A stretch of DNA of 64,000 nucleotides from Microbotryomycetes sp. JL201 (GCA_033819885.1 JAQYUZ010000004.1:434001-498000), one strand, 5' to 3'; shown: positions 1 to 12,739, counted from the first letter of the stretch. The notes: generated by a model not told the origin, from the sequence alone. Translations and numbers: made by a program.

Positions 1-307
1 TTCATTTTAGACTTTGCATGCGTAGCTGTCGCTGTTGTTGTTCTTTCCGAGTCTCCGATGTCATAACAAGCGGTTTTGGCGATGACGGTTGCGGTCTTAA
101 TGAAATGGGCTAATGCCGCAGCAAGGTTGGCCGCATGAAAGGAACCTCGCAGCTCAAACCTCACGCCACTTGAGACGACCGCTGAGACCGACGACAGAGT
201 GTGCCAGCTGGTGACTGGTGTCGCCTCGAGCTATCTGGAGAGAGCTGCAGTCGAACGCACCTCGGGGCCCAGGCGAGGCTGGCGCGCGTTCGAACGAGTG
301 CGGTGAC
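1..307. other. Upstream region of the RasGAP gene
   Basis: No credible coding exon, tRNA or repeat is visible here. It lies directly 5' of the proposed RasGAP start codon, so it most likely holds the promoter and 5' leader of that gene. Short open stretches on both strands lack coding character. Confidence 0.4.
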
Positions 308-3300
308 ATGTCGTCTCCGGCGCTAGCGGCTTACCTTGACGACATGGGTAAGTAAATGTCCGCCGTGCAAGGCAGCAGACTGGATCAGTCTCGCTCTCAT
401 GCACGCGCGCGCCCTGTCCCTCGCAAGGCGGATATGGCAAAGTACGCCTCTGTATAAGCTTGCAGAGGGCTGACAAACTTTCACACACATAGATGACCTC
501 GATGCAATTCTCGATCGCATGGACGCTGCCTCGCTCGGCTCCGCCATTAGCGGTCAGCGAACGACGGCGGCGGCGGCGCCCCGTCCACGAAGTTCAGCAT
601 TCCCGACAAGGTCATCCTCGCGCAACTCATCAACGTCAAGGCTGTCTGCCAAGCCCTCGGTCAGATCGTTCAACTCGCTGTCGTCCAATACGAGCACAAA
701 CACGAATCTGGCCGGACCTAAATCAGATGACGACGTCACACCCTCCCTTAATCAAGGAGAATGGGCACAGAGACAACGAGGAATCAGGGCAACCGCCTCA
801 GCATTGACCGGACGCAAGCCGAGGCCGCCGCCGCTGAGAGACGATGCCGGTAACTCGCGCCACTTTGGCCAAGACGGATCTCCAGGCTCGTCAGTGAAAT
901 CAGTCCCGTCAACGCCGCGGTCTGCAACGCGCAGTCCAACATCGTTGCATCCACCGTCGACCGCGAGCCCAAGCCGTCTGATGCCTCGGTCGCCGCTCAG
1001 CGACCGCACACCTCTCGACGACCTTGCCTTTCTCAAAGACCTTAACGACTGGGCAGAGAACGACCACGACTCCATCCGCAGCGGTACGAGCTCCAACAAG
1101 GCTACGAACTCACGCTCTCAGCGCTTGCGGGAAGACATTGAAAAGGCCGCCAGGCGATTACGCCAGACGACGACTGCTGGCGAGTCTGCTGGCTCGACTC
1201 CACCTCCCGTATCAAGCCTACCGCCCTCGCCCCTGCCTCCCTCGCCTCTGCCACCTTCTTCGTCAACCCTAGCGTCACCAGCTCCGTCCGACCTCGATGT
1301 GTTTCGTCCGCAACTTGATACGCGATCGAGTAGCACGAGCAGCGGCGTCCCGACCTCGTCCTTGGTCCACAGCGGTCTGCCATTGTTTCCCGGCGCTTCG
1401 GTTTCTTACACGTCACTGAAAAGCTCTTTGGACGACTCCACCTTGTCGCATCTGAAGGACGAAGACACGAAGTCGCTTGCGTCGTTCCAGTCCGCGGAGT
1501 CAATCAAACCCTTAGCAAGCGGGCTGTGGCATTCCAGTTTGGGCAGTCCATTAGACAGGAGAGAGTCTAGGTTGAGGACAGACGCTGCAAGAGAGATGAG
1601 AGAGTGGTCTCAGGGCTTGCTCGTGTGGCAAAAGGACCAGGTTGGATCGTCTTCTGCGTCGACAAGCAAGCATCCTTTCATGCGAGAGGTCAGGTCATCC
1701 GAACAGTCTTTTGCTATGGTAGATGCTGACGCCAGTGTGTAGGTACCTTCCGTGGTCAAGCGCAAGATTGGCTCTTCAAAGCGAGAATCGACGCAATTGT
1801 TTTCGGCGACAGAAGCATTGATGTTTGGGTTGGACGAAGGCCAAAAAGCCAAGGAACCGAAACAGAAAGAGAAAGAAAAAGACAAAAGCGATAAGATGAA
1901 AGGTGCCGACCCCGGAAGAGACGGATCTTGGCACAAAGCGATCGGCGTCTTGCGCGATGATGGGTATTTTCGCGTCTACGCAGAGGTAATTACCAGTGAT
2001 GTTGAACGAGACGACAGCTCACCAACGCTGAGATGTACAGGACAAGTCTGCGCTTCACTCTGTGCACCTTCCATCCCTGAACAGGCACGACATACGACCG
2101 CTCGATCGGTCCGTGTTTGACAAGCCGAATTGCGTTGTGATATACCGAAAAAAGGGCTCGCACATCACGCCCTTCAACTCCACGTTCCATCCGTCCGCGA
2201 CAGATTCGGCGATCCGCAATGCGGCCGAAGAACCTGTTTTCGTCCGCATGCCGTCGATCGTCGCGATGCAAACATGGCTCGTCATGGCTCATTGCTTTGC
2301 CAAACCAGAGTTCTATCTATCTACGGGTGCGACGACCCCGAGACCGATGCGAACGCCCAAAGTCGCTTCGTTTAATGAAGCCTTGGCTGCCGATCTTACG
2401 CCGTATGAAGACGACACAAGCGCGTCGCAAGGTGGTGCAGACGACACGAGATGTCGAGTTTTCAGAAGCTTGTACGTCTCCATCAATGAAGGCAAGAATA
2501 TCGGTAGGGCTGCCGTCGAAGTCGTCCGCCACGGTCCAAAACCTTCGCTCGAAGTTGTTCATCGCCCAGCATCGTTCGACAACGATACGTCGACATTGGA
2601 CGTGTCTCCAACGAAGACGACAGGTGGAGGTTTCTCAAGACTGGCAAATATCGCGTTCGGTTCGGAGAAGGACAGTGCCGAGATTGACTCGTTCTGCGAG
2701 GTCTTGCTCGACGGCGATGTCGTTGCAAGGACTTCGGTCCGTCCCAAGACAAATTGTCCGTTCTGGAACGAAGGTTTCACGTTCGGGTCAGTCCACTGGC
2801 GAAAGCTGGAATCATGGAGACTGAGACTTTTCTGTCTGTTCGCAGTGACCTGCCGCAGTTCACAGAACCATTAGTTCTGCGGCTGTTCCAAATTCATAAG
2901 CAAATCAGACCAGTCTTACTCGGAACGTGTACTGTCCGACTGGCGGACTTGCCTCGGGCGGAATTGATCGACAGTTGGTGCTCGATTCGAAGTCCGTCCT
3001 GGCAAGGCGGTTCGACGGCGACTGTTGGCGAATTGAATCTGAGTGTCAGGGTCAATGAAGAAGTCGTCTTGCCCAGCCAAGAGTATGCGCCATTACTGCA
3101 GGTAAGGTCTGATACTCGATCGTAAATTATCGGCAGTCACTGATCGAATACCAATTCAGCTGCTTCGTGATGACTGTGACGCGCAGTTGCCTCAAGACAT
3201 TGCACACGAGTTTCCTTCGTCGCTCGAAGAGCTATCGCGCTTGCTGCTGAGGATTTACCAAGCCGACAATCTTGTCTTGCCTCGCATCTGCAAGCTTGTC

Positions 3301-5289
3301 GAAATCGAAGTCGGATCGAATACAAAGTCTGCAGCCATCTTGTTCCGGGGCAACACAGTCTTGACAAAGATGGTCGAATTGTTTATGAGGCTGATCGGTA
3401 CAGAATTCCTCGAGGCCGCTATCGGCGAACCGGTTCGCAGGATTTGCAAGGAGCAAGTGGCGGTTGAGATTGATCCGGCAAAAATGAAGGCGGGTACAAA
3501 GGACAAAGAGATTACGCACAATTTGCACGAGCTTCACGAATGGTGTCTCGTGGTATGGAACGCGATCTACGATGCTCGGCGGCAATGTCCTGAGTATGTC
3601 GCATGCAAAATATCGTTCAAGTTGACTGACAGAATTTCGTGCAGTGACCTTCGCCGGATTTTCAAGCACGTGCAACAAGTGGCTGAAGCAAAATACGGTG
3701 ACGAGCAGAAGAACATCAAATGGACGTCCGTTGGCGCGTTTGTCTTTTTGCGGTTCTTTGTGCCGGCCATACTGAACCCGAAGCTGTTTGGCATTGTCAA
3801 GTCGCCGCCCGATATCAAGTCTCAGCGGACGCTGACGCTGATCGCCAAAACTCTGCAAGGCTTGGCCAATTTCTCCTCGTTTGGTCAGAAGGAACCTTGG
3901 ATGGTCGGCTTGAATCTGTTCTTGCAAGATCACACGCCCGGATACATTGATTTTATCGACCACATTTCCACTCAGGAAACATCGACCTCGGCCATGCTGG
4001 ATTGGACCTCTCCGGACTCACCGGCGTATCTGGCTCCGGCGAGGTTAAGGTCAACGCTGCCGCCGCTCATTCGGGAAGGTGTGCCAGTCCTGCCGCACCT
4101 CATCGATTTGCCAAAGGAGCTCGGCTTGCTCGCCGCCTTCATTTCGCGCGGCATCGTGGACAAGGGTCCGCCACCGGCAGCGGTCGATACGGCACTGTCG
4201 GGGGCACGTGCAAGGTCTGCCAGATTCACCGAGCTGGCCGAGGTATGCGTCGACATCCAAGAAGAAGCAAGAAGACGTGGCAGGCCCTTGTACGCACCTC
4301 AGAATTCGTCGTTGCTCGATTCAAGAGCTAGAGCGAGGGCGGACACGAACGAATCTCGGCACGAGCGCAATCACTCACCAAGTCGGCCTTCGTTTTCGAT
4401 CAATGCTTTCCCGACTACGCCGCCACGGGCTCGAGACGCCAAAGAGGAGCCTGCGTCGACTTCGACGGACGAGATTTTGCATATCCGTCCACGACCCGTA
4501 ACCCCGCCTGAGCCTGTTTCGACGGACGTGAGCTCGCCTCTTTCAGACAAGAGCTCTGCTGCATCTCGGAAAAGTCACCGAAACGTCGTCATCAACGGCG
4601 TATCCCCTCGCCGTGAGTCTCTTCCCGGTGGCCGTCCTCTTTCGCCCGAGCACGTGTACAGTTCTCGCACTCTGCCGCCGGCTGCCATCCCGGCACCAGA
4701 CTTTTCATTCAGTCATTTTTCGTCTGTGCCACTCAGTGCCGCCTCGAGCCCTCCTATGGGTGAAGCGAGTCCTCGCATGTCGTATCAGACTACGAAACCT
4801 CTGACGAGTCAAGACCTCGAAGACTCGTCTGCGTTTATGCTCTCGTCGGCGTCGTCTCGACGAAATACCAAAACGTCTGTACCTCCATCAGGTCCCAGCG
4901 CGACTGGATTCGTCAACAATGTCGCTGACTCTGATTCGACATCGAGTTGGACTCTGTTGCCGGACGAAGCCGAGGCGCTCGCTGCGCGACCTCCTGTAGA
5001 TCCCTCGCATTTGCATGCATCTGGACTGATGCCAACGTCTCAAGCTATGCAACAAACCCGGTCAACTTCAAGTTGGGCCTCGTCGTCTCACCTCAGTGAC
5101 GCCGTCAGCACAAAGTCTTCGAACGGTGGCGGCGGCGGTGGCGGCGGCGGTGGCGAACGGCGGTTCTTGAAAAGCTTGTTTGGTTCTAACAATAGTAATG
5201 CGGGGCCAGCAAAGGACTCAAATGACCTTTTCTCGGATTCGTGCAGTGTCAAAAGCGGGGGCGCAGGTGGGTTCAGAAGGTGGAAGTGA
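308..5289 (+). CDS. C2 and RasGAP domain protein (Ras-type GTPase activator, BUD2/SynGAP-like architecture)
   Basis: Predicted GTPase-activating protein that switches off a Ras-like GTPase at the membrane. I model seven exons: 308-347, 493-1688, 1743-1985, 2041-2786, 2846-3101, 3160-3593 and 3645-5289, giving 1519 aa with all phases closing. Residues 1-400 are Ser/Pro-rich. A PH-like stretch (HDIRPLDRSVFDKPNC) follows, then a C2 domain near 635-800 (PFWNEGF). The RasGAP domain is near 850-1090. It keeps the arginine-finger motif LFRGN (about 889) and the signature FLRFFVPAILNPK (about 1006). The tail is low complexity with a poly-Gly run near 1464. The start at 308 is chosen because MSSPALAAYLDDM joins in frame through a GTAAGT intron. 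The intron ending at 1742 could alternatively start at 1719. C2 plus RasGAP resembles BUD2 or SynGAP, but orthology is not certain. Confidence 0.88.
5122..5154 (+). repeat. GGC/GGT repeat encoding poly-Gly
   Basis: About eleven glycine codons in a row (GGC and GGT mixed) within the low-complexity tail of the RasGAP protein. Use of two codons suggests selection at protein level or interrupted slippage rather than a fresh microsatellite. Confidence 0.8.
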
Positions 5290-5680
5290 AGCGCCGCTTT
5301 ATTTTATGCAGCTATCAACATCACACGAGTATTTTCCTATTCATGTTGTTGCAAACACTGGTGATGTTATTTTCGTCGAATTATTGTTGGCGCGGACTCA
5401 CGAAGCAAGTGGAGGCGGTAGTTGATCAGGCGGGGTTTAGACAACGACTGCAACATTCGGCTCACAAGCCTTCGACTATAAGCACTCGTCGACACCCGAA
5501 AACATTGTTGTGACCGCCCGGCGTAGTCGACGCTCAGAGTAGTGGGGCCGGGCTACGCGGATCGGTCGCACAAGCGCGAAACGCAGCTCTCGCGCGCCCT
5601 AGAAGCTACATTTGGCCGAATATCGTCAGTTGGCCGCCCTTGGAGCGATCATAACTCCATAGCCGGACACGCCACAAGCT
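5290..5680. other. Intergenic region between RasGAP and NAD kinase
   Basis: It carries the 3' end of the RasGAP transcript and the promoter of the NAD kinase on the same strand. I see no extra gene or clear repeat. Short open frames near 5542-5793 overlap the NAD kinase start in another frame and look like shadows. Confidence 0.4.
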
Positions 5681-8600
5681 ATGGCGCAAGCGCAAGGCGG
5701 CGGAACGTGGGCCGCTCGGTCGCACCACTCGGCAGATGTGCCCTTGCACACACACGGCAGGTCGGGGCCACACTACGGCCAGGATGGACTTGACTACGGT
5801 CCATCTACCAGTCAACGTCATGCGACACCTCTTCATACTCGTCCTGCACCGATCTCGACATCGTCTGCCACTCCGCCAATGATGTCGCCTGGACCGGCGC
5901 CCATTAGGTCACCGTTGACATTCACGCAACCAATGGCTAGTCCTTGCTTTGTTCACTCGCACCTGGACCATAGCTTGTCCAACATTGCCAGGCGCGACGC
6001 CGCCGCTGCCGCTGCCGCCGCGGCTTCATCTTTCGCCGGAGCGAGCAGCCACTCTTCATCGTCGCAACCGAGCACAAACACGACGCAGAAACGCAAGCAC
6101 AAGGGCAAGAACTGCAAGCAAACGAATGCCCAGGTCAAAGATAGTGGCACGAGTGCGAAATTTGACAGCGCAATTACAGACGGTGAGAGCACGGCAAACG
6201 AAGCCGACAACCTTGACACAGGGGCAGAATACGATGACGACGAGGACGAGGACGACGAGATGGCACATCCTAGTCTGACGAGACAGTTGGCAGAGACGGC
6301 GGTATCGGTGAGAGAGATGAGCAAACAACTCGGTCAGTGTGGCGGAGCAGTGTTTGAAAACACCAAGTGCGCCGCAAAGATGCATCTCTGATCCCGCTTG
6401 AACGTATAGGTCGAGCACGAGTTCAATCACCTGTTCAAGGCGTACTCATCATTACAAAAGCTCGGGACAATCATCTGATCCGGCTCACACGCGAGCTCGC
6501 ACTTTGGTTGATGACGACGCATCGCAAAGGCAGAGACCGCGGGATCGTGGTGTATGTTTGCCAATGCGACTGCCATGACCTGGACGCTTACACTTGACCT
6601 GCAGCTACGTTGATCACCAGCTCAAACGCTCGAAACGCTTTGACGCTGAAGGGCTCGAGCGGGATTATCCGGAGCTATTCAGACCGTTGCCGCGTCGGTA
6701 CTCGAGAACTTCTTCATCGGCGTCACTGGCAGGCACAGGACTGCTCGACTCTGGATTGAAAAAGATGGCACACTTGCCGGCCCTCAATGAAGCGCTCAGG
6801 CGAACGTCACTCGGAGGCGATCATGGCAGAAGGACACCAGACCTTGGCAGTGGAACTGAAGAAGGCCAACTGAGGTATTGGACGAACGACATGTGTACGA
6901 GAAGCCCGCAGCTGTTTGACTTCGTCATTACGGTGGGTCTCTTTCCCCGCTGGCAAAAAGCAAGCTTTTCTGACTTCATTTGCCTATCATCAGCTTGGTG
7001 GCGATGGAACAGTTCTATATGCATCATGGCTCTTTCAGAGAGTGGTCCCGCCGGTCTTGCCGTTTGCGCTCGGTTCGCTCGGGTTCCTCACGAATTTTGA
7101 TTTCAGCAATTATGCCGAAACACTCAATAACGCCATTGATAACGGTGTGCGCGTCAACTTGCGCATGCGATTCACGTGCACCGTTTACCGAGCCGTTGAA
7201 GAACCGGATCTAAAGAAACGCCGGGCGATTCGCAGCGGTCGGACCGGTGGAATATTTATGAAAAGCTTGAATCGTGACGGTTGGGAGATCATCGAAAGTG
7301 GTGGGCAAGAACAAGCGATGCGTTCTGGAACCAAAGGCAAAGCTCGAGACAAAGAGATCAAGTGTTTCGTGACGAGGCCAACGGAAACATTCGAGGTATT
7401 AAATGACTTGGTCGTCGATCGAGGGCCAAGTCCATATGTTTCGCAGTTAGAACTTTTCGGTCAGTGACAAGCGGCTTTTCGTCGCTGCATGGCCTGACTT
7501 ACACGCAATACACAGGCGACGAACATCACATGACGACTGTGCAAGCGGACGGACTCACGGTGTCAACTCCTACGGGTTCGACAGCCTATTCCGTGCGTCA
7601 GACGCTGAGAATGCTCTTCCGTCTGATATTTATCGATAATATCCGCAGCTTTCGGCGGGTGGGTCACTTGTGCACCCCGAAGTTCCCGCTCTGCTCGTCA
7701 CTCCGATCTGCCCGCACACACTGTCATTCAGGCCGATGCTGGTTCCCGACAGCATGGAGTTGCGCATCTGCGTACCGTACAACTCTAGGAGTACCGCTTG
7801 GGCCTCATTTGATGGACGAGGTCGAGTCGAACTGCGACGTGCGTAAACCGATGCTATATGCACGCGGCGAAACCGAACTGACGATCGTGCTCGGCCTGCC
7901 GCAGAGGGAGACCACATCAAAGTGACGGCATCACAGTACCCGTTCCCTACTGTGTGCGCAGATAACCAGAGCAACGATTGGTTCAACTCGATTGCTCGCA
8001 CGCTTAAGTGGAATGAACGGGAGCGGCAAAAAAGTTTCGTTGTGGTGGTGCGTCAGATGCAGCAGTTCAATCAAGCCTATGCTGATTTAATTCGTGGTTC
8101 CTGCAGGAGGAGAGTCGAAAGAAGCCCATGTCCCGGCAGAGTTCGGTCGCAAGCAAACGCTCGCCGATCGGGGGTGACCCAAATGTGCACGCCGTCATTG
8201 ATCAAGACGAGAATTCTGACGATGAAGATGAGATAAATGACGATTCCGCAGCAGAAGAAGACGAAGAGGACGAAGACGAGACGTATGACATTGACGATCT
8301 CAGCTCGAACCCGACCAACGCCTCGTCACCCTCGTCGTCTGCCAATGACCCGACGACGACAGTACCGCTGATGTCGCTGCCGTCGAGTCATTCTGTACCT
8401 GGTCATCCTGTTGTGCGACCACCATGGCTCGGTGACACCTCTGCTGCTTCGTCCGTTGCCGAGTTGAACGAGGATCAACGTTTCAGAGATCCGGCACCTC
8501 GTCCGCCTCGTCTGTCCGCTCGACACTCGCGCCAGTCCGTCCAAACCTTATCTACGATGCAACGGGAAGTGACAGAACAGGATACGGATCGTTCAAATAC

Positions 8601-8886
8601 ACAGCCAACGCAAGATATGGCTGTGCCACCGCCCAGACGAGAACGCAAGAGCAGGTCTCAATCGCCGTTCAAGAATGCCACGCACTTGGGTGGCCGCAAG
8701 AGCCGCAACGCTTCACCTTCAGCAATGAGAACAGTTGCCGAGTCGACAGATCCAATGTCGAGTGGCTACGCGTTCGCTGTCGTCGGGGCTGACAGCGACA
8801 CGAGCGTGGTGAGTTCTTGCCGAATAAGCGAACATAGAGGGGCAGGTGGCTGATTGAAAGATCTACAGAGCGAAGGAGAAAATTGA
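5681..8886 (+). CDS. NAD kinase (ATP-NAD kinase, UTR1-type)
   Basis: Phosphorylates NAD(H) to NADP(H) using ATP. Nine exons: 5681-6332, 6410-6551, 6605-6932, 6994-7459, 7516-7592, 7649-7838, 7905-8047, 8107-8808 and 8869-8886, for 905 aa. The N-terminal 200 residues are low complexity with poly-Ala near 105 and an acidic patch. The conserved core begins around [10 protein letters not shown] and carries the GGDGT nucleotide motif (about 375), NDLVVDRG, and TPTGSTAYS with SAGGSLVHP (about 547-560). The fungal-type end of the core, [11 protein letters not shown], is present. The last 240 residues are acidic and Ser-rich, far longer than in bacterial enzymes. The final exon codes only for SEGEN and the stop. 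The start is the first ATG in frame with poly-Ala; an upstream leader intron cannot be excluded. Confidence 0.93.
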
Positions 8887-9287
8887 AAAGCACATTCTTG
8901 CCGTAATTGGTTTGCTGGTCGGAATGTTGTCACGCATTTTCTCTTGTCCACAGTTCGCTGCAAAGAAGCAAGCTCATGTCAAACAAATTCGTCAGATGTG
9001 TAGCACGCATGGATTGCTTTGAGAACCGATGCAAGGCGTCCTTGAGCCAGAGCGGCTTGATCGCTGCACATGCCTGGCGCACAGGCCTTCATGGCTCTTG
9101 GAACAAAGACGAACTGTGCGCGCGCGCGCATTGTCTTGAAGTGAAACCTCCGGCTCATGATACCACCTCTTCTGCATTCCTGCCACAGGCGCGCGATACG
9201 CATCGTCGTCACTCTGCAGCGTCCTGGCACGATCAAGCTGAACAACCGCCACCTCCCGATCAGCCAGCGGTGATCTTTGGCAGCTCG

Positions 9288-10079
9288 ATGTCCGTACGAC
9301 CACGACCAAGCGCACATGAAGTCCTGTACGGTCAGTACTCTCAGCCGCCTGTTTCGTCCAGCATGTTCTTCGTACCGCCAGGCAGTGGATCAACTTTGTC
9401 TCCAACATCGCCAACTTCTGCTCGGCTTGGACGACGATTGCCCGTTCCGCCATCTGCGGCATTTTCGTCATCGAAGCGGGTAGCACCTATTTCAAGACCA
9501 TTGATTCTCGGGTCCGGTCGACTCTCACCTGCCAGAGTGTCTGCTTTCAATGTTGATTCGAAAACTCACACACCGGACCTATCATTCGACGAAGGCGAGA
9601 CAGCGTTCGAGCGGTTGTCTTTGACTCTGAGAGAGTCTTTGTTGCTTGACAGTGAGTCTCAAGCAGGTCAGTCCCCGGGTCGGAGGGGAATGGACGGCGA
9701 GAGTCGAGATACACATGGGCGGAAAGAAACCGGACCGACGGGTCGAGCGACTGTGACCACGAGAGTGCCACTCTCCGTCAAGTCAAGGATCTTGGTACAT
9801 GGTGGGTTTTGGGACCTAGTCGCTGCGAGTAATAGGAGAGGTACGATCATGCATGAGTCCGTCGTCTTGGGCGAAGCTACTGTGCCGCAGCACGATGACG
9901 GTCACAGGGGCTGGCCGGTAGAAGAATCGCAGTGGATGGCAAACACACAGGTGCAGCCTGAAATGATTGGGGTCGCAAAGCGAATTGGGCGGCATGCCGG
10001 GAAGGAAAACAAAGCGGTCACCGTCGACATGATTGGACGACCGAAAGACCTAAGGCAAGTTCTTTCCTGGCGAGATTGA
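9288..10079 (+). CDS. Ser/Pro-rich open frame of unknown function, possibly 5' part of the NDR kinase gene
   Basis: I do not recognise this product. From an ATG at 9288 the frame is open for 264 codons. Its first 180 residues look like real low-complexity fungal protein (PPGSGSTLSPTSPTSAR, FDEGETAFERLSLTLRES). The frame stays open back to about 8907, but an acceptor-like site (CTGCCACAG) near 9188 suggests an upstream intron. It ends in a stop at 10077-10079, 263 bp before the proposed kinase start. Candidate exons between 10080 and 10340, such as the frame reading TLFMPPISSKLQ, could join it to the kinase. It may therefore be an N-terminal extension of the kinase or a separate small gene. 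Confidence 0.4.
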   Translation: MSVRPRPSAHEVLYGQYSQPPVSSSMFFVPPGSGSTLSPTSPTSARLGRRLPVPPSAAFSSSKRVAPISRPLILGSGRLSPARVSAFNVDSKTHTPDLSFDEGETAFERLSLTLRESLLLDSESQAGQSPGRRGMDGESRDTHGRKETGPTGRATVTTRVPLSVKSRILVHGGFWDLVAASNRRGTIMHESVVLGEATVPQHDDGHRGWPVEESQWMANTQVQPEMIGVAKRIGRHAGKENKAVTVDMIGRPKDLRQVLSWRD

Positions 10080-10341
10080 ACAGGACGGTGTCTAACAGGA
10101 TGCGAATCTGTAGACACCTTGTTCATGCCTCCGATTTCGAGCAAGCTACAGTGTTACTGGCCTCATGGCAGCAAGACAGACTGGGAAAGCTCGGAGGTTC
10201 GCCAAACCCTTGCAGGCTGAGCTTGGGCACTGCTGACCGGTGCACGAAGATCCAGTATGGGCTGCGCCATTAAAGGAGCGCGCTCGAGAGCAAGCTTGTG
10301 CGAACGGTGGTTCAAAAAATCAAGCTCGCCGAGACAAAGAT

Positions 10342-12670
10342 ATGGGCCCACGCCATCATCCACTACCCGTCGTCAGCAGCGCCTCTCATGTCACGTCAAT
10401 TGGGGACTCTTACACGCCAGGAAAGAATTCTGCAGCTGGGACAACCAGGTTCTATCGCAAGCCGGGCAAGAATTCAGCAGGACTAGCTCCACTGTCGTTT
10501 GATCAGCCAGGCGTCTTGTCTACGTCCCAAAGTCCCGATCCAACATCTCCAGCTCTATCAGACAGATCCATGAAAGTTTTCAGTCCCACTGCGGCCGAGC
10601 TAGAGAGCGATACGCTTTCGAAGCCCCGCAATTTTGTTCCGTCTGTGTTGACGATCGAGAAGGCAGCGGCGACCAAAGTCTACTTTGAGACAAAATACTA
10701 TAGACTACTCAAGCAAATGCCGGGGCGAGAAAGGCGACGTGCTTTGCTCGAGAAAGAGCTGGCACAACTCAACATTTCAGATAGGCACAGGAACGAGGCG
10801 AGGCAGGCCTGGTTGATGAGCGAGACCGAGCACTTGAGGCAAGTCAGGGCCAAGATTGGCGTCGAATCATTCGTGAAACTCAAGACGATCGGTCACGGAG
10901 GTGAGGGCCAAGAACTTTGTTCCGGCATTGTCGTTCACTAGTCTGACGCCTCTGGAAGCATTCGGTGTCGTTTCGCTCGTGCGGGATCGCAATACTGGAG
11001 AGTGAGTCATCAGCGAGGATTTGCTGCACTCGCACTGATACGTTTCGACAGTCTTTATGCAATGAAGCAGATACGCAAAGTGGACATGCTCCACAAACAA
11101 CAAGAAGCCCATATTCGCGCCGAGCGAGACCTGCTCGCCCAGGCGGCCTCTTCGACTCGTTGGATCGTGCCACTCGCGTACAGCTTTCAAGATAGCGACA
11201 ACTTGTACCTCGTCTTAGCATACATGTGCGGCGGCGACATGCTATCGCTTCTGATTGAACGTGATACGTTCCCAGAATCCATGGCCAAGTTTTACATTGC
11301 AGAATTGCTACTCGCCATCAGTGAAACTCACCGAGTACTCGGAGCAATTCATCGAGATATTAAGCCTGACAACATTTTAATTTCGTCAAGTGGACACATT
11401 TTAATCAGCGACTTTGGCCTGGCGACAGATTTCCATTGGGCTCACGACGCTGCTTACCACGAACAGCAGCGTGTCGAATTGCTGCAGCGGTACGGAATCG
11501 ATGTTGAAGACTCTGGCTTCAATCCGAGAGCGGCACAGTCGAGCCCATTCGATGTCGAATACCAAGGCAAAGTGTCCTCGAACGACGAAACGAGACGAAT
11601 TTTGACGATCCGGGACAGAAACAGGCGAAATAAGGCTTATTCTGTTGTAGGAGTAAGAGATTGGCTCTTTTCCTTGGAACACCTTGAGCTGAATCATATC
11701 AACCAGACCAACAATTACATGGCAGTCGAAGTGATTCGAGGGCTTGGATACGACCAATCATGTGATTGGTGGTCATTGGGAATCATACTGTAAGTCGCAA
11801 GCAGACTGCGATTGTTTCTTCTGATCATGACGAAAATCCAACCAATGCCAAGGTTCGAGATGCTGTTTGGGCATCCACCTTTCGTATCGAAGAACCGCCA
11901 GCTCACTAGACAAAAGGTGGGATTGTGTCGACGCGAAGCTCCAGCGACTCTGCAGCGGATATTGCTGATTCGAAGGCAAGCAGATCCTTAATTGGCGCAC
12001 ACACCTTCGCTTTCCGACCGCACCCCGCATCTCGCGAGAGGCTCAAGATTTAATCTCGTCACTCGTATGCGAGCCACAAGACCGTCTTGGCTCAGAGCGA
12101 CAGTTGAGTGGTGCTACAGTGGCTCAAGACGGAACGGAGCAAATCATGGTGAGCTGACCCTTGTGCATGTCCGAGAGGAGTCGCCAACTGACCAAGACGT
12201 GGACCGCAGGAGCATCCTTTCTTCCGTGGAGTGGACTTTGCATCCATTCACTTGCAGACTCCACCTTTCGTACCAGAATTGAGCGCGCCAGACGACACCA
12301 GATACTTTGATGCGAGTTCCACGTTGCCAGCAGGATTTGTAACACTGACCGCTTTGCTTTGGCTCTCGACAGGATGATATTGAAGATGTCAGTGTCCTCG
12401 GTCGATCGCATTTTTTAACAATCTGACATCCGATTCATCTTGCAGGAGACTCTGCCTCCACCGGACCACGTTCCAGGCAAGCCTGCTCAAGCGACAAGTT
12501 GCAAAGACCCCCTCTTGTCTCACGCTCAACACGGTCGAGCCGTGTTGGAGCTACGCAAAGAGTTGGCATTTCAAGGCTGGACGTTCAAGAAGCCAAGGGG
12601 AAACTTGGACGTGTCGGAAGTGGCAAAGCATGGTCTGTCATCGAGACACAGCCGTGGAATTTCCGTATGA
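10342..12670 (+). CDS. NDR-family AGC serine/threonine kinase
   Basis: Predicted Mob-regulated AGC kinase of the NDR/LATS group, which controls polarity and cell separation in fungi. Nine exons: 10342-10900, 10959-11001, 11052-11652, 11707-11789, 11853-11916, 11984-12148, 12210-12338, 12373-12387 and 12446-12670, for 627 aa. The N-terminal regulatory helices around 95-180 (KVYFETKYYRLL, RERRRALLEKEL) match the NDR Mob-binding region. The glycine loop GHGAFGVV (about 182), YAMK lysine, HRDIKPDN (about 300) and SDFGLA (about 320) are intact. An insert precedes the activation segment, as is typical of NDR kinases. The hydrophobic motif is LAFQGWTF near 594. The APE motif reads AVE. It is closer to COT1/CBK1 than DBF2, yet not clearly either. 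The true start may lie further upstream. Confidence 0.85.
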
Positions 12671-12739
12671 TCCTGGGCCAGACTTCTCAGTGCGTCCAGA
12701 AGGACACTTGTTTCAGGGTCAAATAAGCATAAGCGTATT

